A stretch of DNA of 64,000 bases from Kiloniellaceae bacterium (GCA_021776195.1 JAJFGK010000021.1:11035-75034), one strand, 5' to 3'; shown: positions 24,952 through 34,441, numbered from the stretch's first letter. A program made the numbers and translations. The notes: generated by a model not told the origin, from the letters alone.

Positions 24952-26679
24952 ATGCCAAAACGGATTCTCTTCGCCGCCGGCTGCGAGCCTACGGCTGTCT
25001 ATCGAATCATGCTTGAGGCGCGCGCCTTGGCAAGTCGCTACAGCGTCGATCTGCAGGGCTTGCGCATCGGCGATGCTCCACCGCCGCCCCTAGATGAAGC
25101 CAATCTGTCGATCGGCAGGGCTCCCTTGGCCCCGCTTCGTCGTGCGATGCCGGCCGCGATCTATCACTATACCCGCTACTGTGTCAGAAAACGGAAAATC
25201 GCCAATCTCTTCTGGCTCCTCGTTGCTCTTCTTTTCGGCCCGCTCCTGGCCCTGCCTATTCTGCTTGTCCTCTCCCCCGTCATCGCCTTTGTCGTTGCCA
25301 AGACCCTGCCGAGGGCCGCCAAAAGGTTATTGCGCGCCACCAAGGGGCTCGTCAGGCGCGCTATTCTTTCATTGCGGCGGGCGATTTACGCCTGGGTCGG
25401 CATCGCAATCAATCAAATAGCCAAACACTTCATCGCTCATGAAACCCTGAAATTTTCGGGCGCCGCTGAGAACGGCAACGGAGAAACAACGGCCATCGGT
25501 GCCTCAGTCGAGGCAGTCATCGCGAAGGCAGCGCAAGCGCGCGAGACGATTGAATCCATCCCCGAGTCAATGCCGTTCGCGTTTCCGGCTCCGGTCAGGG
25601 CCACCGAACTCACCGCCGAAGAGCTGATCCCTCTTGAAAAGAGGCTCGCACAGTTCGCGTTCGAGTTTCACCGCGCAACCGACGACTCCCTATCGCGGAC
25701 CGGCGGGGCCTTCCAAACCTTTGCGCTACTTCGCATGTTCTTGAACCGCTCGCTATCACACTTCAATTATTGGTGTAAATCTGACAGCCATCCTGATGCG
25801 GTCCACGTCAAGGACTTGGACACACTTCTGTTTGGGTACCTTGTCTCAACGCTGACAGGCGCCAAGCTCGTGTACAATTTCTATGAGTATTTTCCCGTGA
25901 TGTCTGTCAAAATGCCCCTCTGGGGGTCGACGCTCGCGGTGCTGTACGAGCATTTCCTGATTAAGAGAGCCACGCAAATCATCGCAGTCAACGATTCGAT
26001 GGGTCATTTCGTCCGCAAGACACACAGGCTGGATCTTCCAATCCACAGCATCCCTAATGTCGATCCCACACCGCAACTCGACTCGGGCCCGGACTCCCAT
26101 GTCCGCTCCCCCGTCCGCTTCATCTATCAGGGCCTCATGGCGCCGCAGCGGGGCCTCGAGGAGTTGATAATCGCATTCCAGGAGGTGGACGAGAGCAAGG
26201 CGGTGCTCTATGTCCGCGGCCCGGAGAACAAGTACGCCAACTACTGCAAGCTCTTGGCGAAAGTATGTGGATGCTACGATCGTTCTGTCGTCTTTACGGA
26301 CCCCATTATCGGCCGCGAGACCTTTGCTGATTCGCTCGATGCGCTGCAACACTTCGACGTCGGATTTTGTGCTTATCATTCGCACAATCGAAACTACCTA
26401 ATGTCTTGTCCACGTAAGCTCAGCCACTACACACACGCGGGCCTCATGATCCTGTCGAGCGAAATTCCCTTTGCAATGGACCTCTTGCAGGAATCGAACT
26501 GCGGCATGACGTTCGATATTTACGACAAAGAGTCTATCCAATCGGCCGTGGGGCGCTGTATCGACGATCCAGACTGGGTCGAACAGTGTAAGAAGAATGC
26601 CCTTGTCTATGCCAAGGAACACTACAATTGGGATCACTACCAACAGAAACTCTTGGCCATTTATGACGAGACCTTATGA
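24952..26679 (+). CDS. membrane-anchored glycosyltransferase-like protein
   Basis: 575 residues. After a short N-terminal alpha/beta part (KRILFAAGCEPTAVYRIMLEARALAS), residues ~84-118 form a long hydrophobic hairpin (IANLFWLLVALLFGPLLALP and onwards) bordered by basic residues. The C-terminal ~330 residues are GT-B-like: AVHVKDLDTLLFGYL, LVYNFYEYFPV, VRFIYQGLMAPQRGLEELI, DVGFCAYHS and SCPRKLSHYTHAGLMILSS. The inserted membrane hairpin splits the two Rossmann halves, unusual for soluble GT4 enzymes. It is translationally close to the previous gene (5-bp gap). Confidence 0.7.
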   Translation: MPKRILFAAGCEPTAVYRIMLEARALASRYSVDLQGLRIGDAPPPPLDEANLSIGRAPLAPLRRAMPAAIYHYTRYCVRKRKIANLFWLLVALLFGPLLALPILLVLSPVIAFVVAKTLPRAAKRLLRATKGLVRRAILSLRRAIYAWVGIAINQIAKHFIAHETLKFSGAAENGNGETTAIGASVEAVIAKAAQARETIESIPESMPFAFPAPVRATELTAEELIPLEKRLAQFAFEFHRATDDSLSRTGGAFQTFALLRMFLNRSLSHFNYWCKSDSHPDAVHVKDLDTLLFGYLVSTLTGAKLVYNFYEYFPVMSVKMPLWGSTLAVLYEHFLIKRATQIIAVNDSMGHFVRKTHRLDLPIHSIPNVDPTPQLDSGPDSHVRSPVRFIYQGLMAPQRGLEELIIAFQEVDESKAVLYVRGPENKYANYCKLLAKVCGCYDRSVVFTDPIIGRETFADSLDALQHFDVGFCAYHSHNRNYLMSCPRKLSHYTHAGLMILSSEIPFAMDLLQESNCGMTFDIYDKESIQSAVGRCIDDPDWVEQCKKNALVYAKEHYNWDHYQQKLLAIYDETL

Positions 26680-26985
26680 TCGAGGCGGCGGCCTACCCCT
26701 CGCTCGTCGGATCCGACAAAGAGGTCGGGTTGGATAGCGTTCAAGGAAAGACCGGCCTTTTGGCCATGGCCTTCAATTCCGGTGCGTTCGAACGCCTCGG
26801 CTGGCTGCGCCGCCACGTTCTCGAATGTCACTGACTGTTGGCCCACTAAGAGGGGCCGACCCTGCGCTCTAGGAACCACGGCCGCCGAATCGACGGTCAC
26901 TTGAGCAGACGGCTCCGTGTCCGAACCCAGGACTCGCATGCGTTTGACTTGTGGGTTCTATTCTAAGAGAAGGCGATTTTACAAC
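26680..26985. other. 305-bp gap before asnB with a doubtful 52-codon frame
   Basis: A short frame starts in an ATGA overlap with the preceding stop (ATG 26676, stop 26832-26834) and encodes 52 residues with no recognised relatives. It may be a decayed remnant. The rest shows no gene, and no convincing promoter for asnB was found. Confidence 0.25.
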
Positions 26986-28950
26986 ATGTGCGGTATCGCT
27001 GGGGTTGTCGACCTAAAGGGCCGGCCCATCACGAACCTGGATGCCAGGCTGCGGGTCATGGCGCGTTTGATCGCGCATCGCGGACCCGACGGCGAAGGCT
27101 TTTGGCGAAACGCCAATGGCAGCGCCGGTTTTGCGCATCGCCGGCTTTCGATCATCGATTTGAGCACGACGGGCGATCAGCCAATGGCGGCCGCGAACGG
27201 CACCACTCTGGTCCAGAACGGCGAGATCTACAACTACATCGAACTGCGCGAGGCCCTGGCGCCCAGTTGGTCCTTCAAGACCCAATCCGATACCGAAACC
27301 ATCCTCGCGGCCTACGAAAAACACGGGGCAGACGGCGTCAACCAATTGCGCGGCATGTTCGCCTTCGCCCTGTGGGACGAGCGCTCGCAAAGCCTCTTCG
27401 CGGCGCGCGACCGGTTCGGCATCAAACCTTTCTACTACACGGTGGTCGAGGGGTGCTTCTACTTCGCCTCCGAGATCAAAGCCCTGCTGCCGTTCCTGCC
27501 GGCCGTCGAAACCGACGCTTCGGGTCTGGCGGAGTATCTGACCTTTCAGTACACCCTTGGCACCCACACCCTCTTCAAGGGCATCAAGCAGCTCTTGCCC
27601 GGGCACCAGATCGAAATCAAGAACGGCGATGTGCGGGTCAAGCGTTACTGGGACGTTCGCTACAATATCGATCACGAGCACAGCGAGCGCTACTTTGTCC
27701 GGCGCATCGAAGAGCTCATCCATGACAGCATCAAGGTCCACCTGCGCAGCGATGTTCCCGTGGCGAGCTACCTGTCCGGCGGGATCGATTCGAGCCTCAT
27801 GGCGATCATGGCCTGCGAGGAGCAGGGCGGCGTTCTCTCGGGCTGTTACCACGGCACTTTTTTGGACCACCCGGGCTACGACGAAAGCCCCTATGCCCAG
27901 GCCGTCGCCGACAAGATCGGTGTCGAGCTCGACATTCTCGAGATCACCTCATCGGACTTTCAAGACAATATCGCCAAGGTCATCTATGCCCTCGATCAGC
28001 CGGTCGCGGGGCCCGGTTCCTTTCCCCAGTACATGGTCTCCAAGCGTGCCAGCGAACAGGTCAAGGTCATCCTGGGCGGACAGGGCGGCGACGAGATCTT
28101 CGGCGGCTACGCGCGCTACCTGGTGGCCTACTTCGAGCAGTGCATCAAGGCCGCCATAGACGGGACCTACAAGGACGGATCCTACGTCGTCACCGCGGAA
28201 TCCATCATTCCGAATCTCCAGGTGCTGCACGAATACAAGCCGATGATGAAGGAGTTCTGGCGCGAGGGCCTGTTTGGCCCGTTGGACGATAGGTACTTCC
28301 GCCTGATCGACCGTTCGACCGACATGACCGATGAAGTCGACTGGAACGACCTCGACAAGGCGTCGGTCCAGGAGTCCTTCAAGACGATCTTCAACAACGC
28401 CGACAACGTGGGCAAGGAATCATACTTCGACAAGATGACCCATTTCGACTTCAAGTGCTTGCTGCCGGCGCTGCTTCAAGTCGAGGATCGAATGAGTATG
28501 GCCCATGGGTTGGAATCGCGCGTGCCGCTCCTGGATCACTCCCTGATCGAGTTCGTCGCGACGATCCCGGCCGACATCAAGTTCCGCGACGGCGAGGCCA
28601 AGACCTTGCTCAAGCACACCTTCGGGCAAAAATTTCCCACGGCCCTGCTTGAGCGGCGAGACAAAATGGGGTTTCCGGTGCCCCTCAAGGAATGGTATGC
28701 CGGCGATCTTCGCGACATGATCGTCGACATCTTCGGCTCGGAACGCGCGGGTGGGCGTCCCTACATGAACAGCAAGGCCGTTCTTGCGAATCTCGGCAAG
28801 GAGTCCCGTTTCTCGCGCAAGACCTGGGGCCTCCTCAGTCTCGAGCTATGGTATCAACAGTTCCACGACAGACATTGGCACTTCAAGGCATTGCTGGACG
28901 ACACCGAATTGAACCGCCCGATCGCGGAGTCGGCACTGGCGGCCCACTGA
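26986..28950 (+). CDS. asnB: asparagine synthase (glutamine-hydrolysing)-like amidotransferase
   Basis: 654 residues. Removing the initiator Met exposes Cys2 (MCGIAGVVD), the class II glutaminase nucleophile; RGPDGEG and FAFALWDERSQSLFAARDRFGIKPF follow. The C-terminal synthetase domain has the PP-loop ASYLSGGIDSSLMA and LGGQGGDEIFGGYARY. The start at 26986 is fixed by Cys2. In polysaccharide loci AsnB homologues are thought to amidate uronic acid carboxyls rather than make asparagine. The next three genes are SDR epimerases, which fits a uronamide-forming block. A housekeeping AsnB cannot be excluded. Confidence 0.88.
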   Translation: MCGIAGVVDLKGRPITNLDARLRVMARLIAHRGPDGEGFWRNANGSAGFAHRRLSIIDLSTTGDQPMAAANGTTLVQNGEIYNYIELREALAPSWSFKTQSDTETILAAYEKHGADGVNQLRGMFAFALWDERSQSLFAARDRFGIKPFYYTVVEGCFYFASEIKALLPFLPAVETDASGLAEYLTFQYTLGTHTLFKGIKQLLPGHQIEIKNGDVRVKRYWDVRYNIDHEHSERYFVRRIEELIHDSIKVHLRSDVPVASYLSGGIDSSLMAIMACEEQGGVLSGCYHGTFLDHPGYDESPYAQAVADKIGVELDILEITSSDFQDNIAKVIYALDQPVAGPGSFPQYMVSKRASEQVKVILGGQGGDEIFGGYARYLVAYFEQCIKAAIDGTYKDGSYVVTAESIIPNLQVLHEYKPMMKEFWREGLFGPLDDRYFRLIDRSTDMTDEVDWNDLDKASVQESFKTIFNNADNVGKESYFDKMTHFDFKCLLPALLQVEDRMSMAHGLESRVPLLDHSLIEFVATIPADIKFRDGEAKTLLKHTFGQKFPTALLERRDKMGFPVPLKEWYAGDLRDMIVDIFGSERAGGRPYMNSKAVLANLGKESRFSRKTWGLLSLELWYQQFHDRHWHFKALLDDTELNRPIAESALAAH

Positions 28951-28969
28951 CATTGAACTGGAGACAAGA

Positions 28970-29902
28970 ATGAAAGCCTTCGTGACAGGCGGCTACGGCA
29001 TGGTCGGCTCGCATGTGATCGAACTCCTGCTCGGCCGTGGCGATGAAGTCGTCGCGATCGACAACTTCGCGACGGGACAAAAGTCCAATCTCGGGGACCA
29101 CCCCAAGCTCACACTGGTGGAAGCCTCCATCGCCGATCGCGATTGCGTCGATCGGTGGATCGGCGACTTCAAGCCGGACCTCCTGATCCACACCGCGGCA
29201 TCCTACAAAGATCCCGAGGATTGGTACAACGATACCCTGACCAACGCCGTCGGCGGGGCCAATCTCGTCAAGGCGGCCAAGGAGCACCAGGTCGGGCGCT
29301 TCATCTACTTCCAGACCGCGCTCTGCTACGGGGTCAAGCCGCTGGAGCAGCCGATCACACTGGACCACCCCAAGCGGCCCGGGAACTCCAGCTATTCCAT
29401 CTCGAAGACCGCCGCCGAAGACTTCCTGGAGCTATCGGGCATCGACTACGTGACCTTCCGCCTGGCCAATGTCGTGGGACCGCGCAATGTCAGCGGCCCA
29501 CTACCGATTTTTTACCAGCGTCTGTCCCAGGGCAAACAGTGCTTCGTCACCGAGGCGCGGCGCGATTTCGTTTTCGTGAAAGATCTGGTCAACGCGGTGA
29601 TCAAGGCGAGCAATGGCACCGGGCAGGGCGCCTATCACTTTTCGTCCGGCAAGGATATCGCCATCAAGGAACTCTATGACGCGGTGGTCGAGGCCATGCG
29701 CTTGAACGAGTATCCCGAACCCGATATCCGGCCCCTGGGTGAGGACGATGCGCCAACGATCCTCCTGGATCCTTCGCGGACCTTTGCCGATTTCGGCCCA
29801 ATCGAGTTCACGCCCTTGGCGCAGATCGTCGAGGAAACCGTCCAGTTCTATGAACAGCACGGGGCCGCCGGCGGCTACACCCATCTGAAGCACAACGACT
29901 GA
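28970..29902 (+). CDS. NAD-dependent sugar epimerase/dehydratase (extended SDR) 1
   Basis: 310 residues. FVTGGYGMVGSHVIELLL is the Rossmann loop; the catalytic Thr is in YFQTALCYG and YxxxK in SSYSISK. It is clearly paralogous to the next gene (both have IDNFATG, AAxYKDPxDW, FQTALCYG and GPLPxFYxRL). Both resemble sugar SDRs of O-antigen loci such as the Bordetella wbm genes, acting on UDP-diacetamido-uronic acids. That assignment is by context and remembered similarity. It lies 19 bp after asnB in the same operon. Confidence 0.85.
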   Translation: MKAFVTGGYGMVGSHVIELLLGRGDEVVAIDNFATGQKSNLGDHPKLTLVEASIADRDCVDRWIGDFKPDLLIHTAASYKDPEDWYNDTLTNAVGGANLVKAAKEHQVGRFIYFQTALCYGVKPLEQPITLDHPKRPGNSSYSISKTAAEDFLELSGIDYVTFRLANVVGPRNVSGPLPIFYQRLSQGKQCFVTEARRDFVFVKDLVNAVIKASNGTGQGAYHFSSGKDIAIKELYDAVVEAMRLNEYPEPDIRPLGEDDAPTILLDPSRTFADFGPIEFTPLAQIVEETVQFYEQHGAAGGYTHLKHND

Positions 29903-29924
29903 TCACGGCCCACGGGACGGACAA

Positions 29925-30848
29925 ATGAAAATCCTAATCACCGGCGGCGCCGGCAGCCTCGGGGTCAACCTCGTCGAACGGTTTCTGACCCAGGGGCACG
30001 ATCTCTTCGTGATCGACAATTTTGCGACCGGCCATCGCGAGGCCCTGCCGGACGTCGCCCTGCGCGAGGGCTCGATCGCCGACGCCACTCTAGTCCGGGA
30101 CTGCTTCAAGCAGTTTCGGCCCGACATCGTCGTGCACAGCGCAGCGGCCTACAAAGACCCCGACGACTGGCGGGAGGACTGTGCCACGAACGTGACCGGC
30201 ACCATCAACGTCGTCGAGGCGGCAAAGGATGCCGGCGTCGCCCGCTTGATCAATTTCCAAACCGCGCTCTGCTACGGCCGCCCGACCGAGGTCCCGATTC
30301 CGGTCCGGCATCCGACCCGGCCCTTCACCAGCTATGGCATCTCCAAGACGGCGGGCGAGGCCTACCTCGCTCTCTCTGGACTGCCCTGTGTGTCCTTCCG
30401 GCTGGCCAACATCGTCTGCCCGCGGCTGTCGATCGGACCCCTCCCCACATTTTACAAGCGCCTGAAGGAGGGGAAGTCCTGCTTTTGCAGCGACACGGTG
30501 CGGGACTTCCTGGACATCGAGGATTTCTTCGTCCTGATGGACCTCGCCATGGCAGAGGGCGCCCCACAGGGCGTGTTCAACGTCTCAACCGGCGAAGGTC
30601 ACAGCATCAAGGACGTCTTCGATCTGGTGGTCGGCCATCTCGGCATCGAGTTGACGGAACCGGTGCCGATACTGGCGCCCGGCGATGACGACGTTCCCGC
30701 CGTCGTGCTCGATCCGAGCGTAACGGAAGAGGCGTTCGGCTGGCAGGCCAAGATCGGCTTCAAGGACTCTCTCGAGCGCATGCTGGCCTGGTATGACAAG
30801 TTTGGTGTTCATCAGGTGTACAGCCACCTCGCGGCGCCGGCTTCCTGA
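29925..30848 (+). CDS. NAD-dependent sugar epimerase/dehydratase (extended SDR) 2
   Basis: 307 residues, tandem paralogue of the previous gene. ILITGGAGSLGVNLVERFL, the active-site NFQTALCYG (Thr) and TSYGISK (Tyr, Lys) are intact. The retained pair suggests two successive epimerisations or a heteromeric enzyme. ATG 29925 is 22 bp after the previous stop. The substrate is probably a UDP-uronic acid, inferred from the neighbours. Confidence 0.84.
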   Translation: MKILITGGAGSLGVNLVERFLTQGHDLFVIDNFATGHREALPDVALREGSIADATLVRDCFKQFRPDIVVHSAAAYKDPDDWREDCATNVTGTINVVEAAKDAGVARLINFQTALCYGRPTEVPIPVRHPTRPFTSYGISKTAGEAYLALSGLPCVSFRLANIVCPRLSIGPLPTFYKRLKEGKSCFCSDTVRDFLDIEDFFVLMDLAMAEGAPQGVFNVSTGEGHSIKDVFDLVVGHLGIELTEPVPILAPGDDDVPAVVLDPSVTEEAFGWQAKIGFKDSLERMLAWYDKFGVHQVYSHLAAPAS

Positions 30849-30870
30849 GCCGCGGTCGAGAGGAAACCCC

Positions 30871-31929
30871 ATGCACAGCTTTCCCGGTTTCGAGAACAAG
30901 AAGATCCTGGTTGTCGGCGGCGCCGGATTTGTCGGCAGCAACCTCTGCCACGCCTTGCTCGCCTGGTCGCCCCGCGACGTCATCGTCGTCGATAACCTGC
31001 TGTCCTCTCACCCCGCCAACCTGCCCGACACCAAAGCGCTGACCCTTGTTTGCGGATCGATCACCGACGACCGCATCTTGGAGGCGCTGCCGGCCGATCT
31101 CGACTACGTCTTTCATCTGGCCTGCTATCACGGAAACCAGTCGTCCATCCACGACCCGCTGGCCGACCACGCGAACAACACCCTGACCAGCCTCAAGCTG
31201 TTTTCCCATCTGAGCCGCTTCAAACACCTCTCAAAGGTGGTCTATGCGGCGGCCGGCTGCGCGGTCGCGGAGAAGACCTTCGACAAGGCCGCGGCAACGA
31301 CGGAGGACGCACCGGTTTCGCTCTATCACGACAGCCCCTATTCGATCTCCAAGCTGATCGGCGAGCTCTACGGCAACTACTTCTTTCAACACGACGGCCT
31401 GCCGGTCGTGAAGGCGCGCTTTCAGAACGTTTACGGACCGCGCGAGATTCTCGGTGCCGGACGGTGGCGAGGCACACCGCATACCGTCTGGCGCAATGTC
31501 ACCCCGACCTTCATCTGGAAGGCCTTGCGGCAGGAGGCCTTGCCGCTCGACAATGCCGGACGGGCGAGCCGCGACTTTATCTTTGTCGAGGATATGGCGC
31601 GCGGCCTCATGTGCTGCGCGCTCGCCGGAGAGCCAGGTGAGATCTACAACCTCGCCTCGGGCGTCGAGACGAGCATTCTCGAGTTGGCGACCGCCATCAA
31701 CGAGGTGACCGCCAACCCGACGCCCTTCGATCTGCGGCCGCCCCGGGATTGGGATCGCTCGGGCATGCGGTTCGGCTCGACCGTGAAGGCCAAGGCGCAA
31801 ATCGGCTTCGAGGCTCGCGTTCCCCTGCGCGAGGGTATCGAGCGAACCGTGGCTTGGACCCAGGACCAGCATGCGCTGATCTCGGCCTGCATCGCTCAGC
31901 ACGACTACTTCATGACCAGGCAGGCCTGA
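30871..31929 (+). CDS. NAD-dependent epimerase/dehydratase-like SDR 3, atypical active site
   Basis: 352 residues from ATG 30871, preceded by GAGAGGAAAC. ILVVGGAGFVGSNLCHALL is the Rossmann loop, and SPYSISKLIGELYGNYF supplies the Tyr-Lys pair. The third catalytic position, Ser or Thr in F-S-S-S-x-x-V-Y-G of GalE-type enzymes, aligns with Ala in VVYAAAGCAVA. The enzyme may use another residue or lack full activity. YGPREILGAGRWRGTPHTVWRN is longer than in typical epimerases. Confidence 0.8.
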   Translation: MHSFPGFENKKILVVGGAGFVGSNLCHALLAWSPRDVIVVDNLLSSHPANLPDTKALTLVCGSITDDRILEALPADLDYVFHLACYHGNQSSIHDPLADHANNTLTSLKLFSHLSRFKHLSKVVYAAAGCAVAEKTFDKAAATTEDAPVSLYHDSPYSISKLIGELYGNYFFQHDGLPVVKARFQNVYGPREILGAGRWRGTPHTVWRNVTPTFIWKALRQEALPLDNAGRASRDFIFVEDMARGLMCCALAGEPGEIYNLASGVETSILELATAINEVTANPTPFDLRPPRDWDRSGMRFGSTVKAKAQIGFEARVPLREGIERTVAWTQDQHALISACIAQHDYFMTRQA

Positions 31930-31936
31930 AGGACCG

Positions 31937-32974
31937 ATGGCCAGGAAAATTCTGACCATCGTCGGGGCGCGTCCGCAGTTCATCAAGGCCGCCGCCGTCA
32001 GCCGTGCCTTGGCCCAGGCACCGGCCTTGAAAGAAGTGCTGGTTCATACCGGCCAGCACTTCGACCCCTCGATGTCGGACATCTTTTTTACCGAACTGGC
32101 GATCCCCGCACCGGCCTACAACCTCGATATCCACGGCGGCGGCCATGGCGTCATGACGGGGCGCATGCTGGAAGCCCTGGAGACCGTGGCGGAGCGCGAA
32201 AAGCCCGCCCTTGTGATGATCTACGGCGACACCAACTCCACGCTGGCCGGCGCCCTGGTCGCCGCCAAGCTGGGGATTCCCGTGGCCCACGTGGAGGCCG
32301 GTCTCAGGTCCTTTAACCGCGCCATGCCAGAGGAAATCAATCGGGTCCTGGCCGACCATGTCAGCAACCTGCTGTTCTGTCCAACGACGGCATCGGTGGC
32401 GAATCTGGCCCGCGAAGGCATCACCAAGGGCGTCCACCACGTCGGCGACGTGATGTACGACGCCACCCTTCATGCCAAGGCACGGGCCGAGGCCGGCTCA
32501 ACGATCCTTTCGGACCTTGGCCTCTCATCGGAGGGATTCGCCCTGGCGACTCTGCATCGCGCCGAAAACACCGATAGCGAGGCGACGCTCGGCGCAGCGC
32601 TCGCGTGGCTGAAGGCGGCCGCCACGGAGCGTCCGATCGTGCTTCCGCTGCATCCGCGCACGCGCCAGGCCGCCGCGCGTTTCGGGCTCGACTTTGCCGG
32701 CCTCACGGTTTGCGAGCCGGTCGGCTACCTGGACATGGCGCGGCTCTTGTCCGCCGCGGCCGCCGTTTTCACCGATTCAGGCGGCCTCCAGAAGGAAGCC
32801 TACTTCCACCGCAAGCCCTGCGTTACGCTGCGCTCGGAAACCGAATGGGTCGAAACCATCGCGGCCGGCTGGAACCGCCTCTGGACCACGCCAGACTACG
32901 AGCCGCGCCGGGATATCGACGAGTACGGGGCGGGCGACAGTGCCGGCGCGATCGTCGCGCACCTTGGTTTGTGA
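31937..32974 (+). CDS. UDP-GlcNAc 2-epimerase family, WbpI-like
   Basis: 345 residues with the WbpI-type N-terminus ILTIVGARPQFIKAAAVSRAL, in which the UDP-contacting Lys is kept. VMIYGDTNSTLAGALVAAKL, AHVEAGLRSFNRAMPEEINR, LHRAENTD and FTDSGGLQKEAYFHRKPCVTLR complete the active site. GARPQ instead of GTRPE is typical of enzymes acting on UDP-2,3-diacetamido-2,3-dideoxy-glucuronate, giving the manno epimer. It ends the plus-strand operon and meets the minus-strand wbpA-like gene tail to tail. Confidence 0.88.
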   Translation: MARKILTIVGARPQFIKAAAVSRALAQAPALKEVLVHTGQHFDPSMSDIFFTELAIPAPAYNLDIHGGGHGVMTGRMLEALETVAEREKPALVMIYGDTNSTLAGALVAAKLGIPVAHVEAGLRSFNRAMPEEINRVLADHVSNLLFCPTTASVANLAREGITKGVHHVGDVMYDATLHAKARAEAGSTILSDLGLSSEGFALATLHRAENTDSEATLGAALAWLKAAATERPIVLPLHPRTRQAAARFGLDFAGLTVCEPVGYLDMARLLSAAAAVFTDSGGLQKEAYFHRKPCVTLRSETEWVETIAAGWNRLWTTPDYEPRRDIDEYGAGDSAGAIVAHLGL

Positions 32975-33043
32975 TCCACACGCCCACCCGTTTGTGAGCC
33001 ACATGCCCGCCCTATGGTCGGGGAACAGGCTGTTTCACCCGAT

Positions 33044-33066
33044 AGGCTGGCGCCACAACCCAGCCT
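33044..33066. terminator. weak hairpin between converging operons
   Basis: AGGCTGG (33044-33050) pairs perfectly with CCAGCCT (33060-33066) across a 9-nt loop. It lies between the wbpI-like and wbpA-like stops. There is no U-tract, so intrinsic termination is doubtful. Confidence 0.3.
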
Positions 33067-33088
33067 CGGTTCCGACCCGCCGCTGCCT

Positions 33089-34441
33089 TCAGGCCTTCAC
33101 CACCTTCGCTGACGCCGCCTCGCCAAACGCCTCGATGTTGCGCGTGTCGACTACGGTTCGCACGGATTCGGACAGCAAAGCATAATCGACGCCATCGTGA
33201 TCGGTGCAGATCACCGCACAGTCGAAGGACGACAAGACCTCGCGCGTCCATTCGACCGCGGCCCGGCCGGCCAGGGTCCCGTGTTCGCGCGACGGCGGGA
33301 TAACCGGAATAAAGCGATCGTGGTAGCCCACTATCGCCCCCAGACCCTCCAGGCGTTCGATGATCTCCAAGGACGGACTCTCGCGCATGTCATCGACATT
33401 TTTCTTGTAGGCGAGGCCCACCACTAGAACCCGGGCATCCTTCAGTGCCTTGCCCTGATGGTCGTTGAGCGCATCGCTGATCGCGCGGACAACATGACCC
33501 GGCATGGCTTTGTTGACCTCGCCGGCCAGCTCGATGAAGCGGGCGTTCATATCGAACTCGCGCGCCTTCCAGGACAGATAGAAAGGGTCGATGGGAATGC
33601 AGTGGCCACCCAGGCCCGGGCCGGGATAGAAGGCCATGAAACCGAAGGGCTTCGTCTTGGCCGCCTCGATCACCTCCCAAACGTCGATTCCCATTTGCTG
33701 GTAAATCAGCTTCAACTCGTTGACCAGGGCAATATTGACGGCACGAAATATGTTCTCCGTCAGCTTCACCGCCTCGGCGGTCTTGGCGTTGCTGACCGGC
33801 ACTACCCTCTCGGTTACTTCCCGGTAGAGCCGTGTGCCCGCCGCGCGTGCCGCCTCCGAGCCCGCGCCGAGGACCTTTGGGATCGTGGCCGTTTCGAAAT
33901 CGGGATTGGCCGGGTCCTCCCGCTCGGGCGAATAGACGAAGAGGAAGTCGTCGTCGCAGCGCAGTCCCGAAGTCTCCAGAATCGGGACCAGCAGCTCGTC
34001 GCAGGACCCGGGGTAGGTCGTCGACTCGAAAGACACCAGCTGGCCCTGCCGCAGATAGCTCGCGATGGTCCTGGCGGTACTCTCGACGAAGGACATGTCG
34101 GGGTCGCGCTGCCGGGTCAAGGGCGTCGGCACGCAGATGATCAGGGCGTCGGCTTCGCCCAGCCGCTCCATCGCCACGGTCGCCTGAAAACGACCGCTCG
34201 CCAGAGCCTGGCCGATCTGCTCATCGGTGAAGTGCCTGATGTAGGACTGTCCGCCATTGAGCGCGGCGACCTTTGTCTCGTCGACATCGAAGCCGATCAC
34301 TTTTTGACCGGCCCGGCAGAATGCCAGAGCCAGCGGCAAACCGACATAACCCATGCCGATCACGCCGATGACCGCCGTCTTGGCATCGAGGCGACCAATC
34401 AATTGGTCGCTGAACCCTGTCACCCCTTCATGGGTCGCCAT
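33089..34441 (-). CDS. wbpA: UDP-N-acetyl-D-glucosamine 6-dehydrogenase, WbpA-like
   Basis: 450 residues from ATG 34441; GTG 34489 and ATG 34468 are alternative starts, but only 34441 has an AGGAGAGGA stretch upstream. VIGVIGMGYVGLPLALAF is the NAD loop, FESTTYPGSCDELLVPIL the central block, and GPGLGGHCIPIDPFYLSW contains the catalytic Cys. It oxidises the C6 hydroxyl of UDP-GlcNAc to the uronic acid in two NAD-dependent steps. It is third in a minus-strand set after the WbpB- and WbpD-like genes, which take the product onward. Confidence 0.9.
   Translation of the reverse strand: MATHEGVTGFSDQLIGRLDAKTAVIGVIGMGYVGLPLALAFCRAGQKVIGFDVDETKVAALNGGQSYIRHFTDEQIGQALASGRFQATVAMERLGEADALIICVPTPLTRQRDPDMSFVESTARTIASYLRQGQLVSFESTTYPGSCDELLVPILETSGLRCDDDFLFVYSPEREDPANPDFETATIPKVLGAGSEAARAAGTRLYREVTERVVPVSNAKTAEAVKLTENIFRAVNIALVNELKLIYQQMGIDVWEVIEAAKTKPFGFMAFYPGPGLGGHCIPIDPFYLSWKAREFDMNARFIELAGEVNKAMPGHVVRAISDALNDHQGKALKDARVLVVGLAYKKNVDDMRESPSLEIIERLEGLGAIVGYHDRFIPVIPPSREHGTLAGRAAVEWTREVLSSFDCAVICTDHDGVDYALLSESVRTVVDTRNIEAFGEAASAKVVKA

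Noticed and set aside
26661..26939. A 92-codon minus-strand frame in the gap before asnB
   Set aside because: Overlaps the end of the preceding gene and has no visible motif or ribosome-binding site.
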